The notes beneath the pieces were generated by a model. It was not told the DNA's origin. It ran no database searches and saw only the letters and a list, made by a program, of their open reading frames with translations. A DNA stretch of 64,000 nt from Myxococcus terminator_A (lineage in GTDB: Bacteria; Myxococcota; Myxococcia; Myxococcales; Myxococcaceae): contig JBLZWL010000071.1 in NCBI GenBank assembly GCA_049194865.1, positions 297,467-361,466 of the forward strand. Direction: 5' to 3'. Every line of letters begins with the position of its first letter. Positions within the stretch are counted from its first letter, which is position 1. Shown here piece after piece: positions 56,575-64,000 of this stretch. The position numbers and the translations under genes were made by a program.

Positions 56575-57789
56575 ATGCCTTCCTGGTCCGCTCGACGCGT
56601 CTGCCTCACGTTGCTCCTCCTCGTCTGCGCCTCCTGCGCGCGAGTGCCGCGTCCCGCGGTCACCCGTCCCCAGGAAGCGCTGGTGGAGCTCTCCAACACG
56701 GTGCAGCTCGTGGACGACGGCGAGTCCGCGTCGCTGCGAGTCGCGTTGGACCAGAGCCTCATCTGGCTGCGCACGCGGCCGGTGGACCACCGCTTCGTCT
56801 ACGGCCCGCGCGAGGTGACGGCCGGGGCGCTGGTGTCCGCCCTGGAGCGGCTGCGCGCGCGCCTCACCGACGGCATGTCGTCCCTGGACGTGTCGAAGGC
56901 GGTGATGGAGGACTTCGAGTTGATGGAGTCCGCCGGAGGCGAGGACGGCACGGTGCTCTTCACGGGCTACTACGAGCCCGTGCTCGAAGGGAGCCTGACG
57001 CGGACCGACGAGTACCGCGTCCCCGTGCTGTCCGCGCCGGAGGACCTCATCGAGGTTCCGCTGGAGCCCTTCGCGGAGCGCTTCGCCTCGGAGCGCGTCT
57101 TCGGTCGACTGGAGGGCAAGAAGCTTGTTCCCTACTGGAACCGCGCGGAGATTCGCGGAGGCAAGCTGAGCCCGCGCAAGCTGGAGCTGGCGTGGGTGAA
57201 GGACCCGGTGTCGCTCTTCTTCATGGAGGTGCAGGGGAGCGGCACGCTGCGGCTGAATGACGGCGGCGAGCGTCGCGTGGGCTACGCCGCGTCGAACGGC
57301 CGGCCCTACCGGAGCATCGGCGCGCTGCTCATCCAGGAGGGCGTCATCCCCCGCGAGCAGATGTCCATGCAGGCGCTGCGCGCGTGGCTGGCGGCGAACC
57401 CCACCGAGCGGGACAGGGTGCTGGACTACAACGAGTCGTATGTCTTCTTCCGCTTCCTGCCCGGCGCGGCGGTGGGCTCGCTGGGGCGCGAGGTGACGGC
57501 GGGGCGCTCCATCGCCACGGACGCGCGCCTGTTCCCCAAGGGTGGCCTGGCCTTCATCCACACGGACCACCCGGTGAAGATGGCGGATGGCTCCGTGCAG
57601 TGGAGGCCGCTGTCGCGCTTCGTGTTCAACCAGGACACGGGTGGGGCCATCAAGGGCGCGGGGCGCGTGGATGTCTTCTGGGGCCGAGGCCCCGAGGCGG
57701 AGCTGGCCGCCGGCATGATGAAGCAGAAGGGGCGGCTGCTCTTCCTCGTCCCCAAGCCCCGCGCCCCGGTGGCCGAAGCCGCCCGGTGA
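56575..57789 (+). CDS. mltA: Membrane-bound lytic murein transglycosylase A
   Basis: A 404-residue lipoprotein that cleaves the peptidoglycan glycan chain to form anhydro-muropeptides. The signal has the lipobox LVCASCA. The MltA domain reads LFTGYYEPVLEGSLTRTDEY and LVPYWNRAEIRGG, with FFMEVQGSGTLRL. The C-terminal 3D domain carries the catalytic Asp in GAGRVDVFWGRGPEAE. Length is usual for the family. It follows the amidohydrolase gene and is convergent with the DsbA-type gene. Confidence 0.93.
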   Translation: MPSWSARRVCLTLLLLVCASCARVPRPAVTRPQEALVELSNTVQLVDDGESASLRVALDQSLIWLRTRPVDHRFVYGPREVTAGALVSALERLRARLTDGMSSLDVSKAVMEDFELMESAGGEDGTVLFTGYYEPVLEGSLTRTDEYRVPVLSAPEDLIEVPLEPFAERFASERVFGRLEGKKLVPYWNRAEIRGGKLSPRKLELAWVKDPVSLFFMEVQGSGTLRLNDGGERRVGYAASNGRPYRSIGALLIQEGVIPREQMSMQALRAWLAANPTERDRVLDYNESYVFFRFLPGAAVGSLGREVTAGRSIATDARLFPKGGLAFIHTDHPVKMADGSVQWRPLSRFVFNQDTGGAIKGAGRVDVFWGRGPEAELAAGMMKQKGRLLFLVPKPRAPVAEAAR

Positions 57790-57813
57790 CGCGAGGCGCT
57801 TTGGACGCGTGGC

Positions 57814-59142
57814 TCAGCGCTGGGCCACGCCCGCCTTCTTCAGCTCCTCGTCGATGATGCGACGGAAGTGGTCCACGGGCATCGCGCCGACGACGGGGCG
57901 CCCGTTGACGAAGAACGTGGGAGTTCCCCCCGCGCCCACGCGCGTGCCCTCCTTCGAGTCCTCGTCGATGCGCGCGTCGAACTTCCCGGAGTCGAGCGCC
58001 TGCTTGAAGCGCGTCACATCCAGGCCGACCTGCTTCGCGTAGCCCTCCATCGCCTCCCGGTCGAGCTGCCGCTGGTTGGCGAAGAGCAGGTCATGAAACT
58101 CCCAGAACTTCCCCTGCTCGTGCGCCGCGAGTGACGCGGCGGCGGCCAGCTTCGCGTGGGGATGGTTGGGCAGCGGCTGGTGCTTGAAGGCCACGCGCAG
58201 CTTGCCCTCGTACTCCTTCTCCAGCGTCTTCAGCGTGGGCACCGCGCGAGAGCAGAAGGGGCACTCGAAGTCGGACCACGCGATGATGGTGACGGGCGCG
58301 TTGGCCGCGCCGCGCGAGGGGGCCGTGCCCACCTCCACCTGCTGCCGGGGCAGCTCCGCCGGAGCGGGAGGCGCGGGCGGACTGTCCACGCCGCGCTCGA
58401 TGGTGCGCGCGTAGACCTCCGCCTTCGGCACGCCGCCCTTCACCAGCGACTCCGCCTTGTTCAGCTCCTCGTCCACCACCTTGGTGAAGACCTCCAGCGG
58501 CTGGGCGCCGTTGATGAAGCGGCCGTTGACGAAGAAGCCCGGCGTCCCGTTGGCGCCGAGCTGCCTCGCCAGCGCGTCATCCTTGCGGATGCGGTCCGCC
58601 AGCTTCGGGGCCGTGAGGTCCTTCTTCCAGCGCGCGATGTCCAGTCCCAGCTCCTTCGCGTAGCGCTCCAGGTCCGCGTCGGACTGGGCCCTCGGGTTGG
58701 CGAAGAGGACGTCGTGGTACTCCCAGAACTTGCCTTGCTCTCCGGCCGCCAGGGCCGCGAGCGCGGCGGGCCTGGCGCGCGGGTGCATGTCGTCCAGCGG
58801 GTGGTGCTTCATCACCACGCGCAGCTTGTCGCCATACTGCTGCTGGAGCTGCTTCACCGTGGCGTGGCCGCGAGCGCAGAAGGGGCACTCGTAGTCGGAG
58901 AACTCCACCAGCGTGACGAGCGCTGTCTCCTCACCGTGGATGAGGGAGCCATCCACCGGCACCTTGTAGACGACGGGAGAGATGGGCGGGCGCTGGCGCG
59001 CGGGGGGCTGGGCCGCGGCGGTGGGGGCGGGCGCGCCCTTGGCGATGGCGGCGGTGGGGGCGGGCGCGGACGTGGTGCGGCCTCCCACGAACCCCAACAC
59101 GAGCCCCACCACGAGGCTCACCCAGACGGATGGCTTGCTCAC
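57814..59142 (-). CDS. Tandem DsbA-type thioredoxin-fold protein
   Basis: A 442-residue exported protein with an N-terminal membrane anchor (SVWVSLVVGLVLGFVGG) and an Ala/Pro-rich linker. It has two DsbA-like domains in series. Each starts with a VTLVEFSDYECPFC-type segment (SDYECPFCARG near residue 85 and SDFECPFCSRA near residue 295) and ends with the cis-Pro loop (GTPGFFVNG, GTPTFFVNG). DsbA-like proteins form or reshuffle disulfides in the periplasm. Two intact CPFC sites in one chain are uncommon. Confidence 0.92.
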   Translation of the reverse strand: MSKPSVWVSLVVGLVLGFVGGRTTSAPAPTAAIAKGAPAPTAAAQPPARQRPPISPVVYKVPVDGSLIHGEETALVTLVEFSDYECPFCARGHATVKQLQQQYGDKLRVVMKHHPLDDMHPRARPAALAALAAGEQGKFWEYHDVLFANPRAQSDADLERYAKELGLDIARWKKDLTAPKLADRIRKDDALARQLGANGTPGFFVNGRFINGAQPLEVFTKVVDEELNKAESLVKGGVPKAEVYARTIERGVDSPPAPPAPAELPRQQVEVGTAPSRGAANAPVTIIAWSDFECPFCSRAVPTLKTLEKEYEGKLRVAFKHQPLPNHPHAKLAAAASLAAHEQGKFWEFHDLLFANQRQLDREAMEGYAKQVGLDVTRFKQALDSGKFDARIDEDSKEGTRVGAGGTPTFFVNGRPVVGAMPVDHFRRIIDEELKKAGVAQR

Positions 59143-59342
59143 GACACGACTCCTGGAAAGATGACTGCTCGGAGTGCGGCCAGGGCGCCGAAAGTTTCAG
59201 CGTGATTTTCGGAAGGCCCCAGAAGGCGAGCCGTCCAGCGCTGCCCTGCTGGCCTGCTCCCAGGGCGCTTGCCTGCCGCCGTGCCGGTTGTCCATGAGCG
59301 GGCAGGCCCCACCTTTGTGGAGACGAAGGGAGGCCGTGACGC

Positions 59343-60011
59343 ATGCGAGGGAAGGTTGCCTGGATGGCGGTCGTGGTCGCGAGCCTGTCGCTGATGCTGT
59401 GCGCGCAGGGCTGTACGGCGAAGGCCCAGTCGGAGCAGGAGGCGCCGAAAGCGGCGAAGGTGCCCGCCCAGACGGCGACACCTGCCGAGGTGTCCGAGCT
59501 GTGGAACAGCGTGTCGGGGCTGCGTGCGGAGGTGCGCCAGCTCAAGCAAGAGGTCGCGAAGCTGCGTGCGCAGGTGAACGAACAGGCCCAGCGGGGCACG
59601 GGCGGCGCGGGGACGGGCACCCAGGCTCAGGAGCCGAACGGCTCGGAGGCCGATGCCCAGGCGCGCGGCACGGGAGGCCCGGGCGCGGCGGGAACGGCGC
59701 CACGGCAGGTGGAGAACGCCGTGCCGCCCGCTGGCACCAACGTGCCCGCGCCGACGGGGACGGCGGTGGTGCTGGCCACCTTCACGGGGACGGTGCGCTC
59801 GGTGGCGCCTCCCGACATCGTCCTCGCGCAGGACAGCGGGGAGCCGTTGACGCTGGAGGTGAGCCCACGCACCCGGGTGCTGCGGGACGGCAAGAGCATT
59901 GGTGTGCGGGATTTGGACCCGGGAGATCGCGTCAACGCGGTCGTGGACATGGTGGGTGAACACGAGACGGTGGAAATCTCGGTGCTCCGGAAGGAGGACC
60001 CGAACAAGTGA
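59343..60011 (+). CDS. Lipoprotein with coiled coil and beta-rich C-terminal domain
   Basis: A 222-residue protein. The signal ends in a lipobox (LCAQGC). A coiled coil lies at about residues 50-80 (ELWNSVSGLRAEVRQLKQEV), followed by a Gly/Thr/Ala-rich linker. The C-terminal domain (VVLATFTGTVRSVAPPDIVL, RVLRDGKSIGVRDLDPGDRV) resembles the DUF5666 OB-like fold. The design, a coiled coil tethered to a lipid anchor, suggests an envelope structural or partner-binding role; no function is known. Confidence 0.7.
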   Translation: MRGKVAWMAVVVASLSLMLCAQGCTAKAQSEQEAPKAAKVPAQTATPAEVSELWNSVSGLRAEVRQLKQEVAKLRAQVNEQAQRGTGGAGTGTQAQEPNGSEADAQARGTGGPGAAGTAPRQVENAVPPAGTNVPAPTGTAVVLATFTGTVRSVAPPDIVLAQDSGEPLTLEVSPRTRVLRDGKSIGVRDLDPGDRVNAVVDMVGEHETVEISVLRKEDPNK

Positions 60012-60077
60012 GGCGTGGGAGCGGCGCGTCAGTCGCTCCCATTCAGGTTCGTCGTCGCTCGAAGGGAGGTTCCCGTC

Positions 60078-60296
60078 ATGACGGCCTTTGACCGATACCG
60101 CGCGTTGCTGCGCAAGTTCGAGAATGTGCGTGCGCGGCATCCAGAAGGTGGCTCACCCGAAGAGGATGCCTTGCTGGACGACCTGGATGATGTCTGGTCG
60201 GAGATGAGTGAGGGCGAGCGCGCCGCCGCATCCCCTGAGCGAGACAGGGCCCTGGGGCCCTCGGAGTCGCAGGACTCCGCGCCGCCGCCGGGCTGA
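60078..60296 (+). CDS. Small acidic hypothetical protein
   Basis: A 72-residue soluble protein: MTAFDRYRALLRKFENVRAR, then EEDALLDDLDDVWSEMSEGE. The first half is helical and charged, and the C-terminus is polar. ATG 60078 has GGGAGGT nine bases upstream. It lies 66 bases after the lipoprotein gene. Not recognised. Confidence 0.6.
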   Translation: MTAFDRYRALLRKFENVRARHPEGGSPEEDALLDDLDDVWSEMSEGERAAASPERDRALGPSESQDSAPPPG

Positions 60297-60307
60297 AGTT
60301 CTTCTGA

Positions 60308-60910
60308 TTACTTGCGGGCCGTGGGGACAGGTGTGCCTCGCGGCCCGTGCTCGTCGGTGCGCCGCGAGCCAGGCTCGACACCCCGTGGCCCCTTTCGGGA
60401 CCGCAGCACCGCGAGCGTGTAGTCCACCACCGACGCCAGCGACAGCACGGCGATGAGCACGACGAGCGGGCGCACGGCGACGGGAAACAGCAGCACGCAC
60501 AGCAGCGTCACCAGTTGCAGCGTGGTGACCACCTTGCCGAGCATCCGCGCCTTGAGCTCCGCCCGCCGCAGCTTTGGCACCAGCCGGGTGACGATGAAGC
60601 CCACCGCGGTGCCGATGTCCCGCACCAACAGCAGCAGCACCTCCGGCAGCGCGATGAGGCCGTCCAGGTAGCAGACGAGGATGGCCGTCACCATGAAGGC
60701 GCGGTCGGCCACCGGGTCGATGAGCGCGCCCAGTCGCGTGGCCAGGCCCTTGTGTCGCGCAATCCAGCCGTCGAGGAAGTCGGTGAAGGCCGCCAACATG
60801 ACGAGCGCCGCGCGCGCCCTCACGTCGGACTCGACGATGAAGGCCACCGCCATGGGCAGGCGGGACAGGGACAGGATGTTGAGCAGCACGAGGCTCGCCT
60901 GGCGGCGCAT
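60308..60910 (-). CDS. CDP-alcohol phosphatidyltransferase family protein
   Basis: A 200-residue membrane enzyme. The catalytic signature DG(x)2AR(x)8G(x)3D(x)3D is complete (DGWIARHKGLA...GALIDPVAD). About five hydrophobic segments follow. Members transfer a phosphatidyl group from CDP-diacylglycerol to an alcohol, as in phosphatidylglycerophosphate synthase. The C-terminus is a charged cytosolic tail. Which lipid it makes cannot be decided here. Confidence 0.88.
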   Translation of the reverse strand: MRRQASLVLLNILSLSRLPMAVAFIVESDVRARAALVMLAAFTDFLDGWIARHKGLATRLGALIDPVADRAFMVTAILVCYLDGLIALPEVLLLLVRDIGTAVGFIVTRLVPKLRRAELKARMLGKVVTTLQLVTLLCVLLFPVAVRPLVVLIAVLSLASVVDYTLAVLRSRKGPRGVEPGSRRTDEHGPRGTPVPTARK

Positions 60911-61115
60911 CTTCGTTCAAAGGTAGTGCTCGGCCGTCATCACGCACCTGCCGTGGGGGACGGGGTGTCGTCGAGTCGTCGGTCATCGCCGCGTCGGCAG
61001 GGCAGGCGACCATGGGCGCGCGCCTTTCCTGAAACAGACTCCACGAGGGAACCTTCGGGCGGCGACAATCCTCCCATCCGGAGCGTCGCTCCCACCTGCC
61101 TGGAGTCTCCCCGTC

Positions 61116-62108
61116 GTGATTGCGCCCGAGTGCCCGCCCCGCCCCCCGTCCTCCCCACCGCGCATCGGCGCCACCTGGCTTGGCCGGGCCTGCCTGATGG
61201 CGCTGCTGTGGCCGGGCGCCTCGGGTGCTGTCCCGCTGGAGACGCGCCTGCGGGGCATGGTGCTCGCGACGGCGGCCTCACGCGCTCCCGAGCAGGCGAC
61301 GCCCGTGGAGCCTCGCGCCGCCACGCGCGAGGAGCTGGCACGCTACGCCTGGCTGTCGAAGGACGCCCAGGTCCGTCCACTGGACGCCGCCATCCCCGCG
61401 CCGGAGGGCTACACGCGGGTGGCACTGGAGGCGGGCTCGTTCGGCGCGTGGCTGCGCGGCCTTCCGCTGCGCGCGCAAGGCACGCCCGTGTTGCACTTCC
61501 GGGGCGGGGAGGTGTTGCCCGGAGACGATGCGCGGCTGGCGGCGGTGGCGGAGCTGGATATCGGCTCGGCCAACCTCCAGCAGTGCGCGGACTCCATCAT
61601 CCGGCTGCATGCGGAGTGGCAGTGGACCAGCCAGCAGCGCGAGCACATCGCCTACCGCTTCACCAGTGGACACCTGGCGTCGTGGCCGAAGTACGCGGCG
61701 GGAGACCGGGCGCGAATCAATGGCTCCAAGGTGACGTGGGCGCGGAGCGCGTCGGCGGACACTTCACGCGCGGCGTTCCGTTCATATCTGGACCTGGTCT
61801 TCACCTACGCGGGCACGCTGTCACTGGAGAGCGCCAAGGGTCGTCCCGCGCGAGACGCGCTGCGTCCCGGGGACTTCTTCGTGCTGGGCGGAAGCCCGGG
61901 CCATACGGTGCTGGTGCTGGACCTGGCGGCCGACGCGGGAGGCCGCCGCGTGGCGCTCCTGGGGCAGGGCTTCATGCCCGCTCAGGACTTCCATGTCCTC
62001 TCCTCGGGAAACGACTCCGTGGGGCCCTGGTTCCCGCTCGATGCCGACGCGGTGACGACGCCCTTCTGGAAGCCCTTCCCGTGGACGTCGCTGCGTCGCT
62101 TCCCGTGA
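61116..62108 (+). CDS. DUF4846 domain-containing exported protein
   Basis: A 330-residue protein starting at GTG 61116 with a likely signal segment (LGRACLMALLWPGASG). The body fits the DUF4846 family: YAWLSKDAQVRPLDAAIPAP, GSFGAWLRGLPLR, LQQCADSIIRLHAEWQW, INGSKVTWARSA and PGDFFVLGGSPGHTVLVLD. The conserved Cys-Ala-Asp and GHTVLV resemble an NlpC/P60-like fold, but the activity is untested. A later start at ATG 61197 would still leave a short hydrophobic segment. Confidence 0.82.
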   Translation: MIAPECPPRPPSSPPRIGATWLGRACLMALLWPGASGAVPLETRLRGMVLATAASRAPEQATPVEPRAATREELARYAWLSKDAQVRPLDAAIPAPEGYTRVALEAGSFGAWLRGLPLRAQGTPVLHFRGGEVLPGDDARLAAVAELDIGSANLQQCADSIIRLHAEWQWTSQQREHIAYRFTSGHLASWPKYAAGDRARINGSKVTWARSASADTSRAAFRSYLDLVFTYAGTLSLESAKGRPARDALRPGDFFVLGGSPGHTVLVLDLAADAGGRRVALLGQGFMPAQDFHVLSSGNDSVGPWFPLDADAVTTPFWKPFPWTSLRRFP

Positions 62109-62211
62109 GGCGTGCCGTCGGTCCGTCGTTCTCCGCGGGGCCCCCACCCCGACAGTGACTGACAGGTACCGACGCCTCGCTCGCCAGGGCGATGCGCGCG
62201 TCGTCGCTTCC

Positions 62212-63285
62212 TTACGAGTGCAGCGGCATCCGCACGCCCTGCGACGGCGGCGGCGTGGTGGTGGTGGTGGGCAGCGTCTCTTCGCTGGTGGAGCCCGCGG
62301 GCTTGCGCGTGAGGTACTGCACCAGGCTGTTGTGCTTGCCCAGGTACGTGTCGAAGCGATTCACGCCGTCCTCGAGCAGGCCCGCCTTGTCCAGTTGCTC
62401 GTGCATGACGGGCAGGTTGTAGAAGGGCACGGACGGGAACGCGTGGTGCGTCAGGTGGTAGTTGCAGTTGAGCGGCGCCACGAAGAAGTTCTCCAGCAGC
62501 GTGCCCTTCACGTCGCGCGTCTCACGCGTCTCGTCGCCCTTGATTTCGACGTCCAGCGGGTGCTCGCCCAGCGCGCGCATCCGGAAGAAGGCCATCATCA
62601 CCGTCGTCGTCGGCAGCACCCACAGGAGCAGCCAGTGCAGCCACGCGCCCGTCGTCACCAGCACGGTGATGAGCGCGGTGACGTAGAGGACGTAGCGCAC
62701 GTGCTCGGCGGCGGACACCTTGGGCTTCGCGCCGCCCAGCAGCCGGCCCCAGTACGTCCAGGGCAGCACCACCTTGAGGTGGCTCGGCGCGTACAGGCCC
62801 AGCGCGTCGCCCAGGAACACCGCCGCCGCCTTCACCGGCGTGCGCGGGAAGTGCCAGGACGGGTCCTGCTGCATGGAGGCCCAGTACGGGTCCTTGTCCG
62901 TGTTCACGTGCCGGTGGTGCTCCATGTGCTGGTGGCGGTAGCCCGCCGTCGTCATGTTGAGCGGGAAGGCGCACAGGAAGTCCGCCACCACGTCGCCCAC
63001 CTTCCGGTTGGACAGGAAGTGGTAGTGCGCGGCCTCGTGCATCAGCGCGAGCATCGCGTGCTGCCGCGTGGCGATGACCAGGGCGGCAATCGGCCACGCC
63101 CACCACCGGTCCACCCACACCACCGCGGCGAACGCGGCGACAATGACGAGCCACTGAGTGCCAAGCGCGCACAGCGCCCGCACATTGTTCACCCGGGACA
63201 TCTCCCGGGTCATTTTTGCCAGGGCCTGCCTGTCGACGCGTCGCGCAAACTGCACATCCGCTTCGTCAACGACTTCGGCGTACAT
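62212..63285 (-). CDS. Membrane fatty acid desaturase
   Basis: A 357-residue di-iron desaturase. The three His boxes are MHEAAHYHF (HEAAH at 83-87), YRHQHMEHHRH (about 117-126) and NYHLTHHAFP (about 277-283). Transmembrane segments lie at about 43-75 and 185-225. It inserts double bonds into acyl chains with oxygen and an electron carrier. Myxobacteria use such enzymes for unsaturated membrane lipids. The A/T-rich 70 bases upstream of ATG 63285 probably hold its promoter. Confidence 0.93.
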   Translation of the reverse strand: MYAEVVDEADVQFARRVDRQALAKMTREMSRVNNVRALCALGTQWLVIVAAFAAVVWVDRWWAWPIAALVIATRQHAMLALMHEAAHYHFLSNRKVGDVVADFLCAFPLNMTTAGYRHQHMEHHRHVNTDKDPYWASMQQDPSWHFPRTPVKAAAVFLGDALGLYAPSHLKVVLPWTYWGRLLGGAKPKVSAAEHVRYVLYVTALITVLVTTGAWLHWLLLWVLPTTTVMMAFFRMRALGEHPLDVEIKGDETRETRDVKGTLLENFFVAPLNCNYHLTHHAFPSVPFYNLPVMHEQLDKAGLLEDGVNRFDTYLGKHNSLVQYLTRKPAGSTSEETLPTTTTTPPPSQGVRMPLHS

Positions 63286-63612
63286 GAGGGGGCTCCTTCG
63301 TCTTTACGTGCAAGCGGGGTAATCCAGGACTCTTTCTCGCGAAAACAACCAGTATGGCAAGAAATTTCTCTCCGTAACGTACGCACGCCCGTTTCAAACA
63401 GCCAAGTGAAGTCGGCCGAAACCCCATGGGGGTCGACACTGACTCCGACTTTTGCCGGAAGCCGGGTGCGAGTGGACCGCCTGTGGGCGGGTCGGGTCCA
63501 CTGAAGTCAGGCCCCAGACATGCGAAGGGCCCTGGAGACGATGAAGGTCTCCAGGGCCCGGCTCATGACATGGATGTGGGTGCGCTGGAAGCGCCGAATG
63601 CCGCGCGAGCGA
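63286..63612. other. Intergenic region: desaturase promoter side and P450 terminator
   Basis: No gene is seen. The left part (63290-63390) is A/T-rich for this genome and likely holds the desaturase promoter. The right part carries a perfect hairpin at 63527-63559. Confidence 0.55.
63527..63559 (-). terminator. Perfect 13-bp hairpin after the P450 gene
   Basis: GGGCCCTGGAGAC pairs exactly with GTCTCCAGGGCCC across a 7-base loop. It lies 53 bases downstream of the P450 stop (minus strand). The run after it is TTCGC, so the T-tract is weak. Confidence 0.55.
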
Positions 63613-64000
63613 CTAAGGCGTGGAAGTGGACGGCGTCCACTCGACCTTCAGGTGGCGCATCTGGCGCAGGACGATGCTCTGCCAGGTGCCGTGGTCCTGG
63701 CCCTGCACCATGCGCGGGTCCTCCAGGGCGTCCAGGAGCACGTTGGTGGTGATTTGAGCCTGGAGCCGAGCCAGGGGCGCGCCCAGGCAGAAGTGCGTGC
63801 CACGGCCGTACGTGAGGTGCTGGGGCGGCTTCTCGCGGTCCACGTCGAGCTTGTTGGAGTGCGGGCAGAGCGACTCGTCCCGGCTTCCGGCGGCGTACAG
63901 CATGAGGAGCCGTGAGCCCGCGGGGAGCTTCATGCCGCCCACCTCCACGTCCTCCAGGGCGGTGCGAATCATCGCGTGCTGGACGGAGTCGAAGCGGCAG
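63613..64000 (-). CDS. Cytochrome P450 (C-terminal part; 5' end beyond the window)
   Basis: The last 128 residues of a cytochrome P450 monooxygenase. The window edge falls at or just after the K-helix Arg (RFDSVQHAM). The heme-binding loop is YGRGTHFCLGAPLARLQ with the axial Cys, and the meander sequence RDESLCPHSNKLDVDRE precedes it. The stop is TAG at 63613-63615. P450s in myxobacteria act mostly in secondary metabolism; the class cannot be told from this part. Confidence 0.92.
   Translation of the reverse strand, partial: CRFDSVQHAMIRTALEDVEVGGMKLPAGSRLLMLYAAGSRDESLCPHSNKLDVDREKPPQHLTYGRGTHFCLGAPLARLQAQITTNVLLDALEDPRMVQGQDHGTWQSIVLRQMRHLKVEWTPSTSTP

Overview
The window looks like a chromosomal stretch of a myxobacterium, most likely a member of the Myxococcaceae (Myxococcus, Corallococcus or Pyxidicoccus type). 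The support is the very GC-rich coding sequence, a 16S rRNA of myxococcal character, and a gene content rich in two-component kinases, lipoproteins, TPR proteins and regulators. The placement rests on recognition of the sequence, not on an alignment.

Layout: 1-7.5 kb is a graveyard of mobile DNA. An ISL3-type transposase gene is split by an IS21-family element (62-5150, recognisable inverted ends and subterminal repeats). That element is itself interrupted by a 3.3-kb three-gene transposon (947-4242) with TGT...ACA ends, a 26-bp imperfect inverted repeat, and genes for a zinc-ribbon protein, a DDE transposase and an AAA ATPase. The DDE gene is frameshifted by a 7-bp tandem duplication. Further decayed istB, istA and orfA pieces follow to about 7.5 kb. 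From 7.5 to 8.4 kb I see no gene. From 8.4 to 14.4 kb lies a complete rRNA operon: three tandem promoters, 16S, tRNA-Ile, tRNA-Ala, 23S, 5S and a terminator.

From 14.5 kb to the end is ordinary, densely packed chromosome. Groups that appear to work together are: a three-gene overlapping operon for a TonB-dependent receptor and two envelope proteins, preceded by a His-rich membrane protein (21.2-25.9 kb, probable metal acquisition); an ECF sigma/anti-sigma pair (30.2-31.2 kb); a zinc alcohol dehydrogenase divergent from a LysR regulator (33.1-35.2 kb); a BTAD/AAA regulator divergent from a flavin monooxygenase, with SARP-style direct repeats between them (35.2-39.1 kb); a protealysin-like M4 protease with its emfourin-type inhibitor (39.3-40.8 kb); a BlaI repressor with an M56 protease fused to a lytic transglycosylase (40.8-42.9 kb); TetR/hydrolase and LysR/MBL divergent pairs with palindromic operators (43-47.6 kb); and a 1269-residue double-kinase hybrid sensor (49.9-53.7 kb).

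Metabolic and envelope genes include GlpD, a quinone oxidoreductase, an SDR, an intradiol dioxygenase exported as a lipoprotein, a 2OG-Fe(II) oxygenase, an amidohydrolase, MltA, a tandem DsbA protein, a CDP-alcohol phosphatidyltransferase, a fatty acid desaturase, and the 3' part of a cytochrome P450 that runs off the right edge. The most interesting leads are the nested three-gene transposon, the M56-transglycosylase fusion with paired operators over its promoter, the SARP-like repeats, and the metal-uptake-like operon.
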